Positions 1 to 5,354 of a stretch of DNA of 11,694 nucleotides are shown here, one piece after another (within the stretch, counting starts at the first letter, position 1; every line of letters starts with the position of its first letter). The stretch is from Cephalothrix spiralis (taxonomy: Eukaryota; Nemertea; Palaeonemertea; Archinemertea; Cephalotrichidae). The position numbers were made by a program, and so were the translations under genes. The notes under the pieces were generated by a model. The model did no database searches. It had not been told where the DNA came from and was given only the letters and a program-made list of their open reading frames with translations. Where the stretch lies: contig JAUCNG010368150.1 in assembly GCA_032353305.1 (NCBI GenBank), positions 1 to 11,694 on the forward strand, in the 5' to 3' direction.

Positions 1-204
1 CAGTCATTACGACTACAGTAGTCTTTGGAGTAGGAGTCAAGGTGCAACATTTGAGGTTCTGCGACCATCGGTTTGATTACTTCCGGTTGATATTTTTTAT
101 GAAGCATAAGCCTGCGATTCTAACTTCTACGAGTCATAATTTTAGCAGCTCACAATTGGTTTAATTGGCTGAAAATAATGCAGAAACCGTAATGTAGATA
201 AAAT

Positions 205-346
205 GTGGCGCCCGGTGAGCTACTGAAGTAGGATGAGATTGATAAACTCTTAATCGTGTGTTCGAACCCCGTTCAGATCTATCGGACGCCTACCGATTTA
301 TAAGCGCCACCCAGCACTTCAGACTGGGCTGCGTAAATACAAAATC
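205..346 (+). mobile_element. Degenerate tRNA-Lys-derived SINE (head plus part of body)
   Basis: Positions 210-272 resemble a tRNA-Lys(CUU) gene. There is a GCCCGG start (210-215), an AGCT D-arm-like segment, ATGAGA, the anticodon-loop segment CTCTTAATC (247-255), and a T-loop/B-box GTTCGAACCCC (260-270) that fits the Pol III B-box consensus GWTCRANNC. An extra segment TTGATAAA sits before the anticodon loop, and the T-arm and acceptor arms do not pair, so this is not a working tRNA. A body follows, with a CCCAG/CTGGG hairpin (310-314/324-328). GTGGCGC (205-211) and GCGCCAC (304-310) are inverted copies. The 3' end and target-site duplication are not clear. The match to tRNA-Lys is from memory of the family, so the subfamily is unassigned. 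Confidence 0.5.
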
Positions 347-1797
347 AAAGGCAATTCGGACGCATTAAAAAGCCCCGACCTGTTGTGTATGCTATCACTT
401 CATGCGCAATAAAGAACTCTGGGCTATTCGATAAGTGGCTCCCAGGTATACTTATAATAATCATTAAAATGCTCTGAAAGCGGACAATTGTGTCTATCGA
501 TAAGTCATCTGACGCCCGCTTTAGAAGAAGAAGGCCATGTGACCAACGAGAAGGGTCTCAGCAGTAAAAATGTTTGATGAAAATATAGCGTCAGGATTAA
601 AACATAAATATTCATAAAGGTGCTTCTAAAATCCAGCTAAACATGCATTTCCATATCCTCGGCTATTTTATGCCTTCGGTTGAAACCCGAAGGAATATAC
701 ATCAGAATCCGCGGCAGAATTCGAACAACCGAGGGTATGCATATGCTTAACATTCAGGACCTACCTTAAATTCACAGAATGCAGCATGAAGCCAAAATTT
801 ACCACATAAGTGCAACAAAGCTATTCCTTTATACTGGACTTACTGGTGTACCTAAATAAAGTAGTTTACAATTACAAAAATTATCGATGATATTAAACTT
901 CTTTTTATATGAACCCGATGTTCGTGTGCGACACATATAAACACTTATATACCAAAAACAGGATCATTTTAAAAATGAAAGATTCAAACTGCAATATGCA
1001 TTAATGTAATGGTTAAGCAGAAATTCCACTAAGCAGAAACCAAGGTCTCATGCAGAAACCCGCTAACTATTTTTATCCAAAACTGAGATAAAAAAGATCA
1101 TCAGCAACCGGCTCTGAAGGATATTCTTTTGTTATCAGATAATTTCAGTGCTGCTAAAATAGAAGCACCGAGCATTTATATCGTTTTAAAGCATATAAAT
1201 GTGCGTAACGACTGTGTCCTTCATTTTTGTAATGATCCTATTTTTGCTTATACCATACATTAGAAATTACGACAAACAAAACCGGAAGAAATATTCAGTG
1301 ATGCAGCTCTGTCAATGGCTAATTAAAAAAACTTTAAGAGTTGTAAAATGCAAGAATTTGAATTATTACGATATATTTTGTCCCTCTACTGAAACTATCG
1401 GTAGCTATTCGTGGCAAACACGGCCACAAAAATGTTTTAAAATTGTATGGTAATAATATATTTGATAGCTGGGGATTATTTCAAATTTTAATCTTAATTT
1501 GATATTGTATTAATTTTAAACGGACTTGTGATCATAAACTCACTCATAAAGGCCACTGGGGCGATTTAAATATTTTGATTTTTGGAATTTCGCGTTAGTT
1601 GGAGTTCACCATCCTTATGGGGACAAGATACCATAGAATATTAAAAAAAAACAAGTTATATCAAAGGGTTGTTTATATGCATCGATCACTGAATTTTCTT
1701 CCAATTTTATAATACACACAGTGGATCGAGAGAGATGAAGGGAGACGGATTGAGATTTGAAAATTTTAAGTATCAAGTGAAAGTTCATTTCACTTAC
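347..1797. other. No recognised gene; AT-rich, repeat-scarred DNA
   Basis: I see no supportable gene here. The stretch should be intron or 3' flank of the minus-strand transporter gene, since the donor GTAAGT after its last visible exon reads into it (1797-1792). No further transporter exon is recognisable down to position 1. An 84-codon plus-strand open frame at 1199-1453 begins with a hydrophobic stretch but matches no family I know and has no other sign of coding; I treat it as chance. The motif GCAGAAA recurs at 179-185, 1017-1023, 1033-1039 and 1052-1058. Confidence 0.6.
673..693. repeat. Perfect 7-bp hairpin inside a looser inverted repeat
   Basis: CCTTCGG (673-679) and CCGAAGG (687-693) form a perfect stem around a 7-nt loop. 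Outside it, CCTCGG (657-662) and CCGAGG (729-734) are also inverted, and ATGCAT occurs on both outer flanks. This nested arrangement suggests a remnant of a small foldback element or a structured repeat. No function can be assigned. Confidence 0.4.
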
Positions 1798-1890
1798 TTA
1801 AAACACCCAAAGCGAGGCCGCCCAAGGCGAACCCCATCACCTCGCCACGCTCCTTGTCATCTGGATAGGCCTCAGCCAACATGCCCATAC
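1798..1890 (-). CDS. VMAT-like vesicular amine transporter, alternative exon copy B (TM4 end to TM5)
   Basis: This 93-nt exon on the minus strand encodes the end of TM4, the cytoplasmic TM4-TM5 loop ([12 protein letters not shown]) and the first half of TM5 ([10 protein letters not shown]), the start of the MFS antiporter motif C. It is SLC18 family, closest to vesicular monoamine transporters; the vesicular acetylcholine transporter lacks the GGLALG segment. The family exchanges luminal protons for cytosolic monoamines at secretory vesicles. Splice sites are clean: acceptor TATATTTTAG ends at 1891, and donor GTAAGT runs 1797-1792. The exon starts with two bases completing a Gly codon and ends with one base (A), so it is symmetric (phase 1-1). 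The final split codon begins with A, giving Ile or Met if the next exon starts with T. It is a near-duplicate of the exon at 1941-2033, and the frame is intact. Later exons are outside the window. Confidence 0.82.
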
Positions 1891-1940
1891 CTAAAATATA
1901 AACCAGTTATGACAGTTATGAAAACAGTTATGGAACTTAC
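1891..1940 (-). promoter_or_regulatory. 50-nt intron between duplicated exons with three CATAACTG motifs
   Basis: The spacer between the two exon copies is only 50 nt from donor GTAAGT (1940-1935) to acceptor TTTTAG (1896-1891). It contains three copies of CATAACTG on the minus strand (plus-strand CAGTTATG at 1904-1911, 1913-1920 and 1925-1932). The ATAAC core resembles metazoan branch-point sequences. Branch points this close to the upstream donor would hinder splicing of copy A to copy B. That steric mechanism is known from other mutually exclusive exons; here it is inference. Confidence 0.5.
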
Positions 1941-2033
1941 AGAGTACCCCTAAGGCTAGTCCACCTAAGGCGAAACCCATGACCTCGCCCCGCTCTTTAT
2001 CATCGGGATAGGCCTCAGCTAATATGCCCATAC
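1941..2033 (-). CDS. VMAT-like vesicular amine transporter, alternative exon copy A (TM4 end to TM5)
   Basis: This is the 5' member of the exon pair on the minus strand. It has the same 93-nt length, phases (1-1) and peptide as copy B, except Ile for Met at the fourth residue (GMGI versus GMGM). The acceptor GTATTTTAG ends at 2034 and the donor GTAAGT runs 1940-1935. The last base is T, so the split codon at the end would give a different residue from copy B. By my count the copies differ at 19 of 93 bases: 17 synonymous, one Met/Ile and one in the split codon. Both therefore look to be under purifying selection rather than one being dead. Role as for copy B: TM4-TM5 loop and start of antiporter motif C of an SLC18 transporter. 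Including both would insert 31 residues in frame, which would probably disrupt the fold. Confidence 0.82.
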
Positions 2034-2715
2034 CTAAAATACAAGTTATAATGAAACAGCAATATATAAATACGATTTATAGTACATGAACATAGTCCTT
2101 TAATGATTCCTTAATACATACACGGTATTTAGAAACTATAGGGGTTAAAACTTAACTTTTGTATATTTCAGTTTTTGGTTCTGTTTGGTTATGACTTTTG
2201 ATTTTAACCTCCTCCCACGGATTTTTTTCAACAAAATTCAAGGTCTTTTCCATTCCAAAAATACCAGGACTATTGACCATGAATTATAAAATTAAGGGTC
2301 ATAATCGCGACTTTAAGGTATACTTTGCGTAATTGGTCACATTTCACATGCACATGTATTAAGTGCCAAAAATCTGTTATTTCTGCGCGCCTTCTAACAC
2401 AAATAATGATAAATTATGTGATCGAGCCGAGCGAAGCGAGGCGAGGAAATATTTGAAAATCAAGAGTCATATCGCGATTTCAAGGAACTTTGAAAATGGA
2501 ATGCGTTAAAAAGAGTGAGATGGCTTTTTATTTTTTTCCAGGACTTTTTAAATTTTTTTTTATGTTTTTAAGGATTTCCAGGATGAAGACCGGTAAAAAC
2601 GTGCACGTACATTTGATTTTTACTAGGCGAGAAGGGATTTAGAGATTACTAAAATGTTCTTTGTTTGTTTCTGAAATAAAATTTATTAGTTTAAAAAAAG
2701 AGAACGATTATTTAC
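2034..2715 (-). other. Transporter intron (682 nt) with degenerate repeats
   Basis: The intron runs from donor GTAAAT (2715-2710) to acceptor ATTTTAG (2034). It holds a degenerate direct repeat (2288-2327 and 2456-2492, both centred on GTCATA followed by TCGCGA) and a GC-rich run of GAGC/GCGAG words (2423-2446) of a kind common in dispersed repeats. T-rich stretches with CCAGGACT and TTCCAGGA follow at 2540-2582. I see no third copy of the duplicated exon here. Confidence 0.6.
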
Positions 2716-2799
2716 CCGATACACTTGAGCATGATGAACCTATACCTTGAATGGCTCTTGCAGCGAATAATAAAGCATAATTTTCAGCAAATGCAAAAA
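2716..2799 (-). CDS. VMAT-like vesicular amine transporter, TM4 exon
   Basis: This 84-nt minus-strand exon encodes FAFAENYALLFAARAIQG followed by IGSSCSSVS and the first base of a Gly codon. It matches TM4 of vesicular monoamine transporters, including the R-x-x-Q-G-x-G pattern of MFS motif B with its conserved Arg. The acceptor is TTCATTCTTTCAG, ending at 2800; the donor GTAAAT starts at 2715. It starts with two bases completing a codon and ends with one base, so it is phase 1-1. The terminal G joins GT at the start of either downstream exon copy to make Gly, exactly as the family requires; this phase match is the strongest evidence that the three exons belong to one gene. The preceding exon, for TM2-TM3, was not found up to 5354. 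The partial gene is intact as far as it can be seen. Confidence 0.85.
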
Positions 2800-2921
2800 C
2801 TGAAAGAATGAAATATAAGAATTAGATTCTACAAATATACAGTGTACCCCATCAAATAGAGAACCATGTCATATATTGTGACTTGATTATATGTAAATTT
2901 TTATAAATTTCCGAAAATTCA

Positions 2922-3240
2922 GGGGTCATGGAAAAAATTGGCGTATGCTGGGGTGCGTAGAAAGTGCTTAAAGCTTTTGCTTTTAATAAGGTTTTTTGAC
3001 GAATATCATTACTTATTGTAAGCTTAAAGCACCATTTAAAAAAATTGGAAAATTTTGTTTTCAAAAAAAGTCATGGCCGCAGAAAATTTTGAATTTTTTT
3101 TCAACAGCAAAAATTGATGGCAGAAATTGGCGCAATGGAAAAAAGCCCTTTTTCCATTCCATTTTGGGGGTGGGTGGGAACCTCAACTCAATTTTGCCAA
3201 TTTTCGGCATACGTGTATGCCAATTTTTCTATGACTCCCC
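2922..3240. mobile_element. Decayed foldback (MITE-like) element
   Basis: The segment at 2922-2948 is repeated in inverted orientation at 3207-3240 with about 26 paired positions, a 6-nt insertion and two small indels. Shared blocks are GCATACG, CCAATTTTT, ATGAC and CCCC. Inside are two further hairpins: GTGCTTAAAGCTT (2964-2976) against AAGCTTAAAGCAC (3020-3032) with one mismatch, and a perfect 10-bp stem with a 5-nt loop at 3134-3158. The layout suits a small non-autonomous inverted-repeat element. No target-site duplication is clear. Confidence 0.4.
3134..3158. repeat. Perfect 10-bp hairpin with 5-nt loop
   Basis: AATGGAAAAA (3134-3143) and TTTTTCCATT (3149-3158) are exact inverse complements around loop AGCCC. 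The hairpin lies within the foldback element above, so it is probably part of that repeat rather than an independent signal. Confidence 0.55.
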
Positions 3241-4745
3241 CCCCCTAAAAAATTCAAAAAAGATGTCAAAAATTAGATACATAAGCATTATTATCAAAAG
3301 AAAGAAAGACGTGGGTTTATTTATGTAGGCTACCTCTTCCATTTATTTCCGGAATTGTTAAGGCCGATTCACGGACTATGCGGATTTATATTGGGGTTCC
3401 GGATGTAAAGCATTAAGCCATCCTCGATCCCAGGGTAGTTTCTCTCTTTGAGGTAACGGTCTATTCATGTAGGTCAGCTAGTGATCGATTTCCGATGACC
3501 ACCGAAGCCCTTTTAGATGTCTAATAAATTTTGAACGGACACTAAGATATAGTGGTATAAGACCGTTGAAATTAAGGGAAAATCGTTTCCATTTATTAAC
3601 TCCGGCCATTTGAATGAGCTCTGTAAGAGACTTAGGTCTATGTTTACCTAAAAACCATCGAATCACAGCGAATTTTACCGTTATGTGTTAAGATCTGGTG
3701 CCAAGGGCCGTCAATATAAACGTACGCCCAAATTTTTCGACGCCCTTTCCGTATTTACGCTGTTAAAACGAAATCGTCACACTACGAATTTGGTTGGCCC
3801 ATATTTTCTCGCTCCTAAACTACTCAGTGCTGTAAGTAATAATATAGTGAATATATACTACAAGATCTAGTACTTACTAACAGTTGAAACAAACATTATT
3901 ATAAAACCAGAAAACATTGGAATACTGTAACCAATTCTGAAAATAGATTAAAAAAGCATGAATTTAATTTAGAATATTGTAATCATTAAATTTTTAGCAA
4001 GAGGGCTTAGAATTGATTCTTATTGGTATATATGGTTGAAAGTATGGCTTACAACACATCTAAATGACAGGTAATGATGAGCGCAGTAACGGGATTTCAA
4101 ATTTTATGATTTTGACTCAACTTAGCGGCCAGATTCCGAAGACATCCGAGTCCGACGACTTCTGAACGTTTCCGATTCATTCAAATATTTGTGCTTTCAA
4201 GCATTGTCTGCGTGTGGGGTTTAAAATTTGCTTCGGCAAAAAAATTTTGAATGCCAAAACTTTTTAGATAATAAATATTCAATATAACTTTCAGAAGGAG
4301 TAGATGCATGGGTTAGTCCTTTAATTCCGCTATTTTAGTGTAGTGGTTTTGAAAACCTTGAACTTGCCTGAGTTTATGTGCGGCCGGAAAATAGTGCTGC
4401 ACAGCATGATGGTGAGCCAGGCGAGTATAGATAGCGCTCAAGAGCGCAGTTTTTGATATAATTTTTAATAGCTCCTTGGAATAAGCGAAGCGAATAAGAT
4501 CACGCAAAAATAATCTGGAAAAATCATGCATTTCAAGGAAGTTGTGTCACTTATAAGTGCTACGAAGAAGACGGGTGTCTACATTGTTTTTCCTGACCAT
4601 TTCTAACCATTTTCCCTGACTTTTTGAATTTTTTATTATCGAAAGATCAGATAGTATCTAATATCTATAATTCAAGAAGACTATGAAAGTGAAAATAATT
4701 AGTCTGAACTTTATATACAGAAACTATAACAGGTACATCTAACAA

Positions 4746-4784
4746 ATCACATTTTTGAGTTTTTTATCATCACATTTTTGAGTT
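4746..4784. repeat. Short tandem repeat, 16-bp identical copies, period 23
   Basis: ATCACATTTTTGAGTT occurs exactly at 4746-4761 and again at 4769-4784, with TTTTATC between the copies. It is a minor local duplication with no assigned role. Confidence 0.6.
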
Positions 4785-4975
4785 ACACGACACGACATTT
4801 CAGAGAGCCACAAAGATGAATATCCGCATTTGCCAAGATTCCCTAACAATTTTTAAAACTCTGACTTTCCCTGACTCTGTAGACACACATTGAAAATTCA
4901 CGAACCACTGAGCAGAGCACTCCAAAGCGATCTCAGAGTGTCTCCTTCACGCGGTGCTCTGTTTTTGGCAATCCT

Positions 4976-4991
4976 ATAGCGCTAGCGCTAT
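4976..4991. repeat. Perfect 16-bp palindrome
   Basis: ATAGCGCTAGCGCTAT reads identically on both strands. Nearby, CAGAGCAC (4913-4920) and GTGCTCTG (4954-4961) form an 8-bp inverted pair. A related GCGCTC/GAGCGC pair sits at 4434-4447, so these may be fragments of one repeat family. Confidence 0.5.
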
Positions 4992-5180
4992 CGAGTGCTG
5001 TTTTTACATCTCTTAGCAGTACATTTAATTGCCCAATAAGTGTGTATGACGTACTATCAAAAACATTATTGATTATTATATATGATATGATAAGAAAGTC
5101 ACAGGCGTGTATTGTACTCATAAATGCTATACAGTATACAGATTACAAAGGTATATATATATGTATACATGTAACTACAA

Positions 5181-5208
5181 TCTTTCGCCCTACTTGGGCC
5201 TTTTGCAG
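5181..5208 (+). promoter_or_regulatory. Candidate 3' splice site (or trans-splice acceptor) upstream of the kinase ORF
   Basis: A pyrimidine-rich tract ends in TTTTGCAG at 5208, preceded by TAACTAC (5171-5177), which is branch-point-like. It is followed by 146 nt of possible 5' UTR before the kinase ATG. It could mark a 5'-UTR intron or a spliced-leader acceptor. Alternating TA repeats at 5152-5161 and TTTTTATA at 5303-5310 are TATA-like alternatives. None can be proven from sequence alone. Confidence 0.28.
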
Positions 5209-5354
5209 GTTGTATATCAGTTTGGGTGTCAAGTAGGCCGTTATCTAGGCGGGTCTCAAAGAACACAAGGGCACAAAAATAGCTAGATTTAACCGGATAG
5301 TGTTTTTATACTGGGATATTCTTGTTAATTCTTAAAATTTTGAATATTTAAAAA

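Larger units (their letters stand above)
2800..5354. other. No recognised gene; intron or intergenic DNA with repeats and unassigned open frames
   Basis: This is the 5' side of the transporter exons and the upstream flank of the kinase gene. I searched both strands for the transporter motifs expected upstream (TM1-TM3) and saw none. Contents include a foldback element (2922-3240), short hairpins, T-rich stretches with repeated CCCTGACTTT words (4611-4623 and 4868-4877), a short tandem repeat (4746-4784) and palindromes (4434-4447 and 4976-4991). Three moderately complex open frames, minus 3478-3690, plus 3652-3867 and minus 4933-5121, have no family I recognise and no clear splice signals. 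Confidence 0.5.

Noticed and set aside
210-272. A functional tRNA-Lys gene
   Set aside because: T-stem and acceptor arms do not pair and there is an 8-nt insertion before the anticodon loop, so it fits a SINE relic instead.
407-412. CAATAAAG as a polyadenylation signal
   Set aside because: No upstream plus-strand gene ends here; the hexamer is common by chance in AT-rich DNA.
1735-1953. 72-codon plus-strand open frame
   Set aside because: It is the antisense of transporter exon copy B and the spacer. The minus strand has splice sites, correct phases and clear VMAT homology; the plus-strand peptide has none.
4313-4531. 72-codon minus-strand open frame
   Set aside because: Contains repeat-like GCTTCGCTTATTCC and GCGCTC/GAGCGC words and no known domain; more likely repeat-derived.
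5152-5175. TA-repeat as the kinase TATA box
   Set aside because: It is a simple alternating TA run. With other TATA-like words at 5303-5310 and a possible splice acceptor at 5208, no single promoter can be chosen.
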